Counted from the first letter of the stretch, positions 1 to 8,257 are shown. The stretch: DNA of 18,590 bases from Phytoactinopolyspora endophytica (GCF_004138495.1 NZ_ML142860.1:166101-184690); one strand, 5' to 3'. Notes: generated from the letters alone by a model not told the origin. Numbers and translations are program-made.

Positions 1-1419
1 GTCGGCGATCCCCGGCCCTTCGTCGTCGACCTCGAGCGTACCGGCGCGGAGCGTGATCCTGACCGTGCCGTTCCGAGGGCTGTATTTGGCAGCGTTGTCC
101 AGCAGATTGGTGATCGCGCGGCCCAGCATCTGCGGGTCGCCGTGCACCGTCCACGGTTTCAGGTCTGCGGAGAACGTCACGCCCAGGGCCCGCCGACGGA
201 CCCGGGTCAGGGCGTCCCTGACCACGTCGGCGAGGTCGAGATGCTCGCGGGACTCTCTCGGAGGGTCCTCCCGGGAGAGCTCCACCAGGTCGCCCATCAG
301 CTGTGAGAGCTCCTCCGCCTGCGCCCGGACGTCGTCGATGATCTGGCTTCGATCTTCGGGAGGCAGCCCGCCACCCTCCCGGTCGCTCTGGGCGAGTAGA
401 TCGAGGTTGGTGCGCATGCTGGTGAGGGGCGTGCGCAGCTCGTGCCCGGCGTCGGCGACAAGCTGCGCCTGGCGGGCACGAGCCTCGTTGAGCGCCGACA
501 ACATCTCGTTGAACGAGTACGCCAACCGCGCGATCTCGTCGCTGCCTTCAACCTCGATCGGGTCTAGCCGCTGTGTGCGTGCGATGTGCTCGGCGGCCTC
601 CGTGAGACGCCGGACGGGACGCAACCCGGCACGGGCGACGGACAGGCCGGCCCAGGTGGCGATGACGATGCCGAACCCGCCTACGAGGAGAGAGACCACC
701 CGCACCCGGTCGAGGATCCACTCGGTCTGGGCCATCGACTGGCCTACCACCAACGCCAGGCCATCGCCCGCCGGAACCGCGACGACTCGATAGGTCTTGC
801 CGTCGAGCTCGGCCGTTCGGACATTGGTCTCCGCCTCACCTCGCGCGACTGTGACCTCCGGATCGCCGAGCGGTGGGGCGCTCTCCTCGCCCCGGGCGCT
901 CCATGCCTCTCGTCCGTTCTCGCTGAGGTAGGCGATCCGCATCTCGCTGGCGAGGAAGGCGTCGGACGGGATCTGCACCAGAGAAGAAGGGCCGAGGCTG
1001 GACTGCAGCGTATCGGCGGCGCGCCGATACAGGCTGTCGTCGACGCTGCGTACCAGCTGCGTGGAGACGGTCAAGTAGACAGCCAGCGCGGTCAGGGCGA
1101 CTGCCAAGCCGACGCTGAGAGCGGCAAGTGCACCCACCCGGGTCCGTAGCGACAGGCGGCTGCGGACACGGCGCGCGAATCCGGATGTCTGTGGCGCAGC
1201 ACTCTGTGTGCCGCCGACCCCATCCGTGTCCGGCTCGCCGCCGGTATCGGAGTCGCCGGTGTCGGAGTCGCTCGTTCCGGAATCGCTGGTACCGAACCGG
1301 TCGGTGCCAGGTGTGGGTGGCGGCGGTGGTCCATACCGCCCGGCGTCGGACCGAGGCGGCGGGGGCGGACTTCCCGCTTCGGGTCTCTCGCCGCCTCCAC
1401 TGGTGGTTTCGCTTGTCAC
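1..1419 (-). CDS. mprB: MprB-like sensor histidine kinase (3' end cut by window edge)
   Basis: This is the membrane sensor kinase of a two-component system, partner of the adjacent response regulator; 473 codons are visible and the C-terminus lies beyond position 1. Order of parts: a Pro/Gly/Asp-Ser-rich cytoplasmic N-terminus (about 1-90), TM1 (about 95-119), an extracytoplasmic sensor loop (about 120-240), TM2 (about 241-262), HAMP linker, a DHp helix with the H-box [10 protein letters not shown] (phospho-acceptor His326), then the ATPase domain with N-box DNAAKYSP and the start of the G1 box DDEGPGIAD at the very edge. The GTG start overlaps the regulator's TGA as GTGA, with GGGAGG 7 nt upstream. 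Sequence and order match mycobacterial MprB (envelope stress), but the signal sensed here is inference. The roughly 90-residue disordered N-terminal extension with an SDSDT-type repeat is unusual. Confidence 0.92.
   Translation of the reverse strand, partial: MTSETTSGGGERPEAGSPPPPPRSDAGRYGPPPPPTPGTDRFGTSDSGTSDSDTGDSDTGGEPDTDGVGGTQSAAPQTSGFARRVRSRLSLRTRVGALAALSVGLAVALTALAVYLTVSTQLVRSVDDSLYRRAADTLQSSLGPSSLVQIPSDAFLASEMRIAYLSENGREAWSARGEESAPPLGDPEVTVARGEAETNVRTAELDGKTYRVVAVPAGDGLALVVGQSMAQTEWILDRVRVVSLLVGGFGIVIATWAGLSVARAGLRPVRRLTEAAEHIARTQRLDPIEVEGSDEIARLAYSFNEMLSALNEARARQAQLVADAGHELRTPLTSMRTNLDLLAQSDREGGGLPPEDRSQIIDDVRAQAEELSQLMGDLVELSREDPPRESREHLDLADVVRDALTRVRRRALGVTFSADLKPWTVHGDPQMLGRAITNLLDNAAKYSPRNGTVRITLRAGTLEVDDEGPGIAD
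1243..1287 (-). repeat. Three 15-bp tandem repeats in the mprB N-terminus
   Basis: Units at 1243-1257, 1258-1272 and 1273-1287 encode, on the minus strand, [10 protein letters not shown] and GDSDT (residues 45-59) in the low-complexity cytoplasmic extension of the sensor kinase. Confidence 0.75.
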
Positions 1420-2102
1420 GGCGGATCCTCCCGGGCGACGTAGCCGACGCCGCGCACCGTGTGGATCAGCCGGGGTTCACCTGACGTCTCGGTCTTGCGC
1501 CGTAGGTACCCCACGTATACCTCGAGCGAGTTCGCGGTGGTGGGGAAGTCGTAGCCCCAGACGTCCTCGAGAATCCGTTCCCGGGTGAGTACCTGCCGCG
1601 GGTGGCGCAGGAGCAGCTCGAGCAAGGCGAACTCGGTTCGGGTGAGCCTGAGCGGCCGGTCGCCCCGGGTGACATCGCGGGTCACTGGATCCAGCCTCAG
1701 GTCGCCGAGTTGAAGGGCGGCGGATTCTGGTGCGCCCGCGGGTGTCGAGCGGCGCAACAGCGCACGGACCCGAGCCAGCAACTCCTCCAGAGCGAACGGC
1801 TTGGGAAGGTAGTCATCGGCGCCCGCGTCCAGCCCGGACACCCGGTCGGAGATGTCGTCGCGCGCGGTGAGCATGAGGATCGGCACGTCGTTGCCGGCCG
1901 CCCGGAGGGCGCGGCAGGTGGCGAGGCCATCCAGGCCCGGCATCATGACGTCGAGGATGACCGCGTCCGGCTGCTGGTTGCTGACATAGCGCAATGCGGA
2001 CTCGCCGTCCTCGGCGAGCTGGACCTGATAGCCGTTGAACGCCAGCGACCTCCGCAGCGACTCGCGGACTGCGCGGTCGTCGTCGACGACAAGTACATTC
2101 AT
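1416..2102 (-). CDS. mprA: MprA-like OmpR/PhoB-family response regulator
   Basis: A 228-residue DNA-binding response regulator. The receiver domain (about 1-120) has the acidic pocket VVDDD (Asp7-9), phospho-acceptor Asp51 in [10 protein letters not shown], the conserved Thr in MLTARDD and the Lys in [13 protein letters not shown]. The winged-helix effector domain (about 130-225) contains [29 protein letters not shown] and [12 protein letters not shown], ending HTVRGVGYV. These stretches closely match mycobacterial MprA as I remember it, so the assignment is by family recognition. The ATG lies 5 nt after the dinB stop, and the stop overlaps the kinase GTG. The three genes are therefore probably co-transcribed. 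The ribosome site is weak (GAGG about 15 nt upstream), which fits coupling to dinB translation. Its targets cannot be seen in this window. Confidence 0.93.
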   Translation of the reverse strand: MNVLVVDDDRAVRESLRRSLAFNGYQVQLAEDGESALRYVSNQQPDAVILDVMMPGLDGLATCRALRAAGNDVPILMLTARDDISDRVSGLDAGADDYLPKPFALEELLARVRALLRRSTPAGAPESAALQLGDLRLDPVTRDVTRGDRPLRLTRTEFALLELLLRHPRQVLTRERILEDVWGYDFPTTANSLEVYVGYLRRKTETSGEPRLIHTVRGVGYVAREDPP

Positions 2103-2107
2103 AGTGT

Positions 2108-3433
2108 TCAGTGTGCCTCGCCGACGTGAGAAACACCTGAGAGTTCGGGGTCATCGGCGGCGAAGGTACGGACCGGACCAGGCGGGGTGTCGGCGGTCTC
2201 GAAGCGCACCGTGACCCGGCCGAGCCCGCTGCCCCAAACCCAGCCTGGACCGTACCGGGTATGAACGACATCCAGCCCTGGCACCCAGCGCACGCCGGAG
2301 TGGACGGCCAGGTCGAGTTCGGTGTTGTGGTCGGCGGGCGGCTGTTCCGGTTGCTCATCGGCGGCGAAGAGATCGTCTTGGACCCAGTCGGAGAGTCCGG
2401 ACACACCCACTCCGAGCAACCTGATGCCGCCCGCCGTCTCGATCTCATCGAGGAGTTGCCCGGCGAGTCGTCTGATCGATCGCGCGTCGTCGGTGGGCCC
2501 GGGGAGAGTGGCCGAGCGGGACAGGGTGGTGAAGTCGTGCAGCCGGACCTTGAGGGTGATGGTGCGAGCGGAATGGCCGGAACGGACGAGCCGTTCGGTG
2601 ACCTGGTCCGCCAGGCGATGAACGAGTGCGGCGAGCAGTGCCGGATCGGTGACGTCGCGGTCGAAGGTGTCTTCCACGCTGATCGACTTCGACGCTCTCT
2701 CGGAGCTGACCTTGCGATCGTCGTACCCGTGCGCGAGCCGGAACAGGGATCTTCCGTGTGCCTCTCCGAGGAGGTCGACGAGCTCGGTCTCGGAGATCCG
2801 GGCAAGGTCGCCGATGACCTTCACGCCCAGTCTCGCCACCCGGGCCGCCGTCGCGGGACCGACACCCGGCAACGCCCGGACCGGCAGTGGATGCAGCACG
2901 TCGAGTTCTGTACCTGGATCCACCACGACGAGACCGTCCGGCTTCGCCTGCTCCGACGCCACCTTCGCCAGCGTCTTCGACGTCGCCGCCCCTACACTGC
3001 CGGTGATGCCGGTCTTGGCGCGGATGGTGGTTCTCAGCCGTTCTCCGATGGCCCGCACGCCCGCGGGGGAGAGATCTGAGTGCCGGCCGGCCGCCAGGTC
3101 GACGAACGCCTCTTCCAGGGACAGCGGCTCGACGAGGTCGGAGAGCGCCCGGAGCTGGTCCATGACGATCTTGCTGACCATACGATAGGCCGTGAAACGG
3201 CCCGTGAGAAAGGCCGCGTGGCGGCACCGCGCACGCGCCTCCGACATGGGCATCGCGGAACGGACGCCGAACGCCCGGGCTTCGTAGGAGGCGGTGGAGA
3301 CGACCCCGCGCGGGCCGAGACCGCCCACGATGACCGGCCGGCCCCGCAACGACGGTTTGTCTCGCTGCTCGACGGCGGCGAAGAATGCGTCCAGGTCGAG
3401 GTGGAGCACGCTGGGTTCCGCCCGGACGGTCAC
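2108..3433 (-). CDS. dinB: DNA polymerase IV (Y-family translesion polymerase)
   Basis: A 441-residue error-prone polymerase that copies past damaged bases. Palm motif [13 protein letters not shown] (metal ligand Asp13), the nucleotide-contact segment [13 protein letters not shown], the second catalytic motif SLEEAFVDL (105-113), the HhH-type thumb motif [13 protein letters not shown] (about 187-199), and the little-finger domain (about 245-350) are all present. QDDLF at 352-356 fits the beta-clamp-binding consensus. Residues about 383-425 ([18 protein letters not shown] region) form an extra C-terminal module absent from the roughly 350-residue E. coli enzyme. The usual first acid of the SLDEA motif is Glu107 here. 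The start is GTG, the furthest upstream start in frame, with no strong Shine-Dalgarno. It is the first gene of a dinB-mprA-mprB operon; no LexA box was found upstream. Confidence 0.95.
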   Translation of the reverse strand: MTVRAEPSVLHLDLDAFFAAVEQRDKPSLRGRPVIVGGLGPRGVVSTASYEARAFGVRSAMPMSEARARCRHAAFLTGRFTAYRMVSKIVMDQLRALSDLVEPLSLEEAFVDLAAGRHSDLSPAGVRAIGERLRTTIRAKTGITGSVGAATSKTLAKVASEQAKPDGLVVVDPGTELDVLHPLPVRALPGVGPATAARVARLGVKVIGDLARISETELVDLLGEAHGRSLFRLAHGYDDRKVSSERASKSISVEDTFDRDVTDPALLAALVHRLADQVTERLVRSGHSARTITLKVRLHDFTTLSRSATLPGPTDDARSIRRLAGQLLDEIETAGGIRLLGVGVSGLSDWVQDDLFAADEQPEQPPADHNTELDLAVHSGVRWVPGLDVVHTRYGPGWVWGSGLGRVTVRFETADTPPGPVRTFAADDPELSGVSHVGEAH

Positions 3434-3677
3434 CTGAGCGCACCAGCAGAGGCCACAGGCACGCTTTCAGGATGCCATGGAAGGCCCGTGCGTGTGCGCC
3501 TCCCTCCTCGGCCTTGCAGCTCGGGCGCGGATGCCTCGCTCGTTTCACCGGCGCCCCTATTCGCGCGGCCTCTAAGCCGCGCTAGGCTCGGTCGCACCTA
3601 GCGGGCCACGGTAGGTTCGCTGGAGTCCGTTCGAGGGGCCTCGAAGCCAGCGTCGACTCAGGGGAAGGCGAGACACG
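3434..3677. promoter_or_regulatory. Divergent intergenic region between dinB and the usp gene
   Basis: This 244-nt spacer must hold promoters in both directions: dinB on the minus strand and the universal stress gene on the plus strand. I see no convincing -35/-10 pair for either. TAGGTT near 3610 is a possible -10 for the plus-strand gene but lacks a matching -35. A GGGGAAGG ribosome site precedes the usp ATG. A GC-rich hairpin at 3563-3582 sits in the middle. No intact LexA/SOS box (GAAC-N4-GTTC) is present. Confidence 0.5.
3563..3582. other. Perfect GC hairpin (7-bp stem, 6-nt loop)
   Basis: GCGCGGC and GCCGCGC are exact reverse complements separated by CTCTAA. It sits between two divergently transcribed genes, so it is not an ordinary end-of-gene terminator; it could be a 5'-leader structure of either transcript or a protein-binding site. 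There is no T-run on either side. Confidence 0.45.
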
Positions 3678-4127
3678 ATGAGCGCCATCGTTGTGGGCTA
3701 CGTTCCGAAGCCCGAGGGCCGGGCCGCATTGCGGCGTGCCGCGGAAGAGGCGAAACTGCGGGGCGTGCGACTCGTCGTGGTCCATTCCGAGCATACGGGT
3801 GCTGGCGCCGACGGACCTGAGCAGCCGAACGCCGAGCTTGACCTCGTGCGAAAGCAGCTCGGCGATGCCGGAATCGATGCCGAGGTCCGTCCATCGGCGC
3901 CTGATGTCGACGTCGCCGAGGACCTGATCGCGGCGGCGGAGAACTCGGGTGCGGACTTCATCGTGATCGGGCTCAGACGGCGCAGTCCGGTCGGCAAACT
4001 CATCCTCGGCAGCAACGCGCAGCGTATCCTGCTTGATGCGCCCTGTCCGGTCTTGGCCGTGAAAGCGGAGGACGCCGATGACAGGGTGGGCGAGGTGGCC
4101 AGAGAGAACAGAGGGGGCACCACCTGA
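3678..4127 (+). CDS. Universal stress protein, single UspA domain
   Basis: A 149-residue single-domain protein of the Usp (HUP/Rossmann-like) family; such proteins bind ATP or AMP in the cytosol and accumulate under stress. Seen: the beta1 start SAIVVGYVPKPEGRAAL, the middle segment AAENSGADFIVIGLRRRSP (about 87-104) and the end motif GKLILGSNAQRILLDAPCPVLAVK (106-129), which includes the conserved Gly-Ser of the nucleotide loop. The usual G-x2-G-x9-G(S/T) motif is altered: Gly98 and Gly111-Ser112 are present but the second Gly is Arg (GLRR), so ATP binding is not assured. GGGGAAGG lies just upstream of the ATG. The TGA stop shares one base with the next ATG (TGATG), implying translational coupling with the HhH-GPD gene. 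Confidence 0.93.
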   Translation: MSAIVVGYVPKPEGRAALRRAAEEAKLRGVRLVVVHSEHTGAGADGPEQPNAELDLVRKQLGDAGIDAEVRPSAPDVDVAEDLIAAAENSGADFIVIGLRRRSPVGKLILGSNAQRILLDAPCPVLAVKAEDADDRVGEVARENRGGTT

Positions 4128-4699
4128 TGACCGACATCTATCTGTCCGGGGACCCGGCCGCTGACGAGCTGCTTGCCCGTGATCCCTTCGCACTGCTGGT
4201 GGGTATGCTGCTCGATCAGCAGGTTCCCATGGAATGGGCCTTCGCCGGCCCGGCGACGATCGCCGGCCGGCTGGGTGTCGACTCACTCGACCCGGCGGCG
4301 ATCGCGGACCACGATGCTGAGAAGTTCGCGGAGCTCATGTCCCAGAAGCCTGCGGTGCACCGTTTCCCGGGATCGATGGCGGGCCGCGTCCAGGCGCTGG
4401 CGGCTCATGTCGCCACCAGCTGGGAGGGCGACGCGGGGACGATCTGGCGGGATGTGGACACCGGCGCGGAGCTGCTCGCCCGGCTGAAGGCCTTGCCAGG
4501 CTATGGTGACCAAAAGGCACGTATCCTCCTCGCCCTCCTCGGCAAGCAGTTCGGGGTGCGGCCGACGGGCTGGCGTGAGGCGGCGGGTCCGTACGGGGAG
4601 GATGGCTCTACTCGGTCCATCGCCGACGTCGTCGATGCAGACTCGCTGACCCAGGTACGTGCATTCAAACGAGAAGCCAAACGTAGAGCGAAGGGGTAG
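4127..4699 (+). CDS. HhH-GPD-fold base-excision-repair family protein (uncharacterised, actinobacterial type)
   Basis: A 190-residue protein with the helix-hairpin-helix fold of DNA glycosylases. Seen: N-terminal DPFALLVGMLLDQQVPMEWAF (19-39) resembling the helix that opens this superfamily, and the hairpin LPGYGDQKARILLALL (123-138). I believe it belongs to the small HhH-GPD family TIGR03252. Compared with endonuclease III (LPGVGRKTA, catalytic Lys at position 7), position 7 here is Gln129, and the downstream GPD region reads RPTGWREAAGPYG with no Asp where the catalytic Asp should fall (about residue 147). Glycosylase activity is therefore unproven; DNA binding is likely. It is translationally coupled to the universal stress gene upstream and followed 3 nt later by the phosphatase gene. 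Confidence 0.85.
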   Translation: MTDIYLSGDPAADELLARDPFALLVGMLLDQQVPMEWAFAGPATIAGRLGVDSLDPAAIADHDAEKFAELMSQKPAVHRFPGSMAGRVQALAAHVATSWEGDAGTIWRDVDTGAELLARLKALPGYGDQKARILLALLGKQFGVRPTGWREAAGPYGEDGSTRSIADVVDADSLTQVRAFKREAKRRAKG

Positions 4700-4702
4700 G
4701 CC

Positions 4703-6319
4703 GTGCGGCCAGCGGATGCCCAGCGGCTGCTGGGCGTACTGGCAGGTGCCGATGCACCCGTTGGTTTCGCCGTCTTCGACGAACAGAACCGCTACCTCGC
4801 CGTCAACGCGTTCCTCGCGGAACGGGCCGGTAAGGCGATCGCCGAGCACCTTGGCAGGCGCCCTTCCGAGGTGCTGCCGCCCGAGCTGGCTGCGCATACC
4901 GAGGCGATGATCGATCGGGTACTGCGTACCGGAGAGACTCTGAAGACCGACGAGCCGGCCACGCCGGTGGCCGGGAGCGTCACCTATCTGCGCTCAACCT
5001 GGTATCTGGTCGACGAGGGCGAGCGCCGCGAGGTGGCGATGTTCGTCGTCGACGACACCTCTCAGCGCAGTGCGCTGTCGGCGCTGCGTCATAGCAGGGC
5101 AAGGAACGCACGCCTGCTGGAGGTGGCCGAAGAGCTCGCCGAGGCGGTCACCGTGCAGGAGGTGGCGACTGCAGTGTCGGTGATCGGTCGTGCGACGATC
5201 GGCGCGTCCTGGACCGCCATCACGCTGATCGGGGAGCGCAACCGAGCGGTCGAGCTGGAAGGTCCGTACGCGTCCGACTGGCCGGAGGGCGCTGAGACAC
5301 CGGTGATGGAAGTGGTGCGGACGGGGTGGCCGGTCTTTCTCGGGTCGATGGAGCAGGCTCGCCAGGAGTACCCCGATGAGAGGTTCCTGGACTTCCTCGA
5401 CCACACCGAGGAGCGGTCGTGGGCGGTGTTGCCGCTGTCGACCGATACCGGTCGGCTCGGCGTGGTCCGATTCGCCTTCGACCACGAGCAGCCCTTCGAA
5501 TCCGAAGTGTGCCGATTCCTGCGCGCGGTCGCTCAGCAGTGCTCGGTCGCCTTCGAACGCGCGAAGCTGTTCGAGCAGGAGCGGACCGCCACCGCATCGC
5601 TGACGGAGAGCCTTATGCCGCAGGTTCTTCCCGGCATCGAGGGCTTGGAGCTGGAAGCCCGCAGTGTTCCTGGTTCCGCCGACGCGGTCGGTGGCGACTG
5701 GTACGACGCGTTCGAGCTGCCGGACGGAACCGCCTCCGTGGTGGTCGGCGATGTGATGGGGCATGGGCTGACCGCCGCTTCAGGAATGGGGCAGGTCCGT
5801 GCCGCGCTGCGGGCTCTCGCGCTGGCCGACCCGGACCCCGCCGCGGTGCTGGCCGGTCTCGACCGCCTGGTCGAGGGGGGCGGCTCGGTCGAGATGGCGA
5901 CCGTCGTGTATCTGGTGGTCGATCTCGCCGTCGGTGTGGTGCATCTCGGGGACGCCGGACACCTGCCGCTCGTCCGCATACCGCCGACGGGTGAGATCGA
6001 GCTGGTCGACAGCGGCGTGGACACCACGCCCATCGGTGTGCCGGAGCCCCGGCTCACCCGCAGCATCCAGCTTCAGCCCGGTGAGATATTGCTGGCGTTC
6101 ACCGATGGACTGGTGGAGAGCCGGAACCGTGGTTTGGAGGAGGGCGTCGGTGAGCTGCTCGCTTGCCTGGAAGAGCAGCGGGCGGCCGCGTTGGATACGA
6201 TGCTCGACAGCGTGGTGGAACGGTTACGTACGGCGGGTGCATCCGACGATCTCACGATTCTCGCGCTACGGTGGGAAGCATCTGTGAGCTACGCCACTGG
6301 CCGCCCCAGCCAACTTTAG
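4703..6319 (+). CDS. PAS-GAF-PP2C (SpoIIE/RsbU-type) serine/threonine phosphatase
   Basis: A 538-residue cytosolic sensor phosphatase. A PAS-like domain (about 10-120, GFAVFDEQNRYLAVN), a GAF domain (about 140-290), then a PP2C-type catalytic domain (about 300-525). Metal-binding motifs are intact: GGDWYDAF (Asp332), GDVMGHGLTA (Asp350), GDAGHLPL, FTDGLVES (Asp468) and SDDLTIL (Asp515-516). Family members dephosphorylate STAS-type anti-anti-sigma factors and so control alternative sigma factors; no STAS or anti-sigma kinase gene is visible here, so its substrate is unknown. The start is GTG, with AAGGGG 6 nt upstream, overlapping the end of the previous gene. It appears to close a usp-HhH-phosphatase operon directly upstream of the principal sigma gene. 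The signals read by PAS and GAF cannot be told from sequence. Confidence 0.92.
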   Translation: MRPADAQRLLGVLAGADAPVGFAVFDEQNRYLAVNAFLAERAGKAIAEHLGRRPSEVLPPELAAHTEAMIDRVLRTGETLKTDEPATPVAGSVTYLRSTWYLVDEGERREVAMFVVDDTSQRSALSALRHSRARNARLLEVAEELAEAVTVQEVATAVSVIGRATIGASWTAITLIGERNRAVELEGPYASDWPEGAETPVMEVVRTGWPVFLGSMEQARQEYPDERFLDFLDHTEERSWAVLPLSTDTGRLGVVRFAFDHEQPFESEVCRFLRAVAQQCSVAFERAKLFEQERTATASLTESLMPQVLPGIEGLELEARSVPGSADAVGGDWYDAFELPDGTASVVVGDVMGHGLTAASGMGQVRAALRALALADPDPAAVLAGLDRLVEGGGSVEMATVVYLVVDLAVGVVHLGDAGHLPLVRIPPTGEIELVDSGVDTTPIGVPEPRLTRSIQLQPGEILLAFTDGLVESRNRGLEEGVGELLACLEEQRAAALDTMLDSVVERLRTAGASDDLTILALRWEASVSYATGRPSQL

Positions 6320-6394
6320 GGAGAACGGGAAGTACGTTCGTCATGTCAGAATGATGTGTTGCCCTGCTCCACACCACATGCCAGCCGCCTGAAC

Positions 6395-6400
6395 GAGAGG
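6395..6400 (+). promoter_or_regulatory. Ribosome-binding site deciding the sigA start
   Basis: GAGAGG lies 6 nt before the GTG at 6407. The longer in-frame start (GTG at 6356) has no such site and would add 17 residues (MLPCSTPH...) that look non-coding. The downstream GTG is therefore preferred. Confidence 0.7.
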
Positions 6401-6406
6401 TTGTTC

Positions 6407-8071
6407 GTGTCGTCTAGCCCGTCCCGTTCCAAGCACGCCCGGATCCTCGAGCTGCCCCCTGTACAAGAGCTTGTGACACGAGGCCAGGAGTCTGGCTCGG
6501 TGAACGCGCAGGACGTGCGCGAGGCGTGCGAGGCTGCCGAGCTGGCGATGAAGGAAAGCCGCATCGTTGTCGAGCATTTGAAGTCGACAGGTATTACTGT
6601 CGAGGTTGCGGCCGCGGACTCGCGGAGGAGTTCTGGCAAGCGTGTCGTGGCCGCGACGTCGCGTCGTACCTCGGCGACGGCGACCGCACCAGCGGACAAA
6701 GGCGGGACGCCGGTGAAGGCCACGACATCCAAGAAAAAGGGTAAGCAGGCAGCGGAGAAGAGCGAGGGATCTGTGAAGACTGCGGTGAAGAAAACTCCAG
6801 CGGCAGCAGTTCGAGACGAGCCCTCCGACGCGGCGGCTGTGACGGCGCCTACGCCGGCCGACGCCGGAGCGACAACGGCGCGTCAAGGGGCCGGGCAAGC
6901 GGATACCGCTGTCGCCGAGCCCGACGACGCCGTGACCGAGATCGACGTGCCCGAGGCTGACGTGGCCGAGGTTGACGTGGCCGTGACCGAGGCTGATGTG
7001 GCTGTCACGGAGGCTGACGTGGCCGAGCCTGCCGCAGGGGACCTGCCCGTGGCCGTGGCCGGTGACGAGCCGGAGCTGAGCGAGCTGACGGAAGAGGGCT
7101 TCGTTCTCTCCGAGGACGACGACACCGATGAGCCCGAGCAGCAGGTCGTCGTCGCGGGAGCCACCGCGGACCCGGTCAAGGACTACCTCAAGCAGATCGG
7201 CAAGGTCCCGCTCCTCAACGCCGAGCAGGAGGTCGAGCTCGCGAAGCGGATCGAGGCGGGGCTCTTCGCTGAGGAGAAGCTGGCCACCGAGTCCGAGGAC
7301 ATGGACCCGAAGCTCGTGAACGAGCTGAGCTGGATCGCCGAGGACGGCCGCCGGGCGAAGAACCACCTGCTCGAAGCCAACCTGCGTCTCGTCGTGTCGC
7401 TCGCGAAGCGCTATACCGGCCGCGGCATGCTGTTCCTGGATCTCATCCAGGAGGGCAACCTCGGTCTCATCCGCGCCGTTGAGAAGTTCGACTACACCAA
7501 GGGCTACAAGTTCTCCACCTACGCCACCTGGTGGATCCGGCAGGCCATCACCCGCGCTATGGCGGACCAGGCACGCACCATCCGGATTCCCGTGCACATG
7601 GTGGAAGTCATCAACAAGCTCGCACGGGTCCAGCGGCAGATGCTGCAGGATCTCGGCCGGGAACCGACGCCGGAAGAGCTCGCCAAGGAACTGGACATGA
7701 CGCCGGAGAAGGTCGTCGAGGTCCAGAAGTACGGCCGTGAGCCGATTTCGCTGCACACACCGCTCGGTGAAGACGGCGACAGCGAGTTCGGTGACCTCAT
7801 CGAGGACTCGGAGGCCATCGTCCCGGCTGAGGCCGTGTCGTTCACGCTGCTCCAGGAGCAGCTGCATGCGGTGCTGGATACGCTGTCGGAGCGTGAAGCC
7901 GGCGTCGTCTCGATGCGTTTCGGCCTGACCGACGGGCAGCCGAAGACGTTGGACGAGATCGGCAAGGTCTACGGTGTCACGCGTGAGCGGATCCGGCAGA
8001 TCGAGAGCAAGACGATGAGCAAGCTCCGGCACCCGTCGCGTTCTCAGGTCCTGCGGGACTACCTGGACTGA
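6407..8071 (+). CDS. sigA: Principal sigma-70 factor (HrdB/SigA type)
   Basis: A 554-residue primary sigma factor that directs RNA polymerase to housekeeping promoters. Region 1.1-like segment about 8-70 ([17 protein letters not shown]); a Lys/Ala/Thr-rich basic linker (about 75-140); an acidic linker with VTEADVA-type repeats (176-206); region 1.2 from Asp255 ([16 protein letters not shown]); region 2 about 321-395 with the core-binding and -10-melting stretch [20 protein letters not shown]; region 3 about 395-470; region 4 about 488-550 with the -35 helix-turn-helix [21 protein letters not shown]. The C-terminal half is almost invariant among actinobacterial HrdB/SigA proteins, so the call is firm. 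The chosen GTG has GAGAGG 6 nt upstream. It begins 87 nt after the phosphatase stop; I could not identify its promoter. A hairpin follows the stop codon. Confidence 0.97.
   Translation: MSSSPSRSKHARILELPPVQELVTRGQESGSVNAQDVREACEAAELAMKESRIVVEHLKSTGITVEVAAADSRRSSGKRVVAATSRRTSATATAPADKGGTPVKATTSKKKGKQAAEKSEGSVKTAVKKTPAAAVRDEPSDAAAVTAPTPADAGATTARQGAGQADTAVAEPDDAVTEIDVPEADVAEVDVAVTEADVAVTEADVAEPAAGDLPVAVAGDEPELSELTEEGFVLSEDDDTDEPEQQVVVAGATADPVKDYLKQIGKVPLLNAEQEVELAKRIEAGLFAEEKLATESEDMDPKLVNELSWIAEDGRRAKNHLLEANLRLVVSLAKRYTGRGMLFLDLIQEGNLGLIRAVEKFDYTKGYKFSTYATWWIRQAITRAMADQARTIRIPVHMVEVINKLARVQRQMLQDLGREPTPEELAKELDMTPEKVVEVQKYGREPISLHTPLGEDGDSEFGDLIEDSEAIVPAEAVSFTLLQEQLHAVLDTLSEREAGVVSMRFGLTDGQPKTLDEIGKVYGVTRERIRQIESKTMSKLRHPSRSQVLRDYLD
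6932..7024 (+). repeat. Imperfect tandem repeats coding [12 protein letters not shown] units in sigA
   Basis: Five consecutive units of 15 or 21 bp (from 6932, 6953, 6968, 6983 and 7004) share the core GAGGCTGACGTGGCC and encode [24 protein letters not shown] and VTEADVA. They lie in the acidic linker between regions 1.1 and 1.2. All units keep the frame, so length could vary between strains without inactivating the sigma factor. Confidence 0.8.
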
Positions 8072-8099
8072 CCCTGAGCGGGCGGCCACTCGGACGTCT

Positions 8100-8115
8100 C
8101 CCGCGGCGGCGCGGG
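8100..8115 (+). terminator. Possible terminator hairpin after sigA
   Basis: CCCGCG-GCGG-CGCGGG forms a 6-bp all-GC stem with a 4-nt loop 29 nt after the sigA stop. No T-run follows, as is common in actinobacteria, so the call is tentative. Confidence 0.4.
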
Positions 8116-8257
8116 TCGCGTGGGGTGTCGGTCTCGGTCGGCCTGGGCCCGGTTGGGCTAGAGCCGGGGAGACCCTTATCCCACCTCCCGAAGACCGTCG
8201 GCGGGTCCGATGGACGACGGGTTGGGCGTGGCGTGTACATCAGCGTTGAGCGCACAT

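Noticed and set aside
2445..3548. Long minus-strand frame overlapping dinB
   Set aside because: Out of frame with the clear DinB motifs and Arg/Pro/Gly-rich composition without any recognisable domain. A GGAGGGAGG near 3500 tempted me, but no start codon lies at the right distance.
3582..3601. CTAGG...CCTAG inverted repeat after the GC hairpin
   Set aside because: A 5-bp stem with a 10-nt loop, overlapping the stronger hairpin; too weak to report as a feature.
3600..3640. Possible LexA/SOS box upstream of dinB (TTCG...GTTCGA)
   Set aside because: The left arm lacks GAAC and the spacing does not fit GAAC-N4-GTTC.
6341..8089. 582-residue open frame antisense to sigA
   Set aside because: It is complementary to a highly conserved sigma factor. 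Its protein is Arg/His/Leu-rich low-complexity with no domain and mirrors the sigA repeats; this is a typical high-GC shadow frame.
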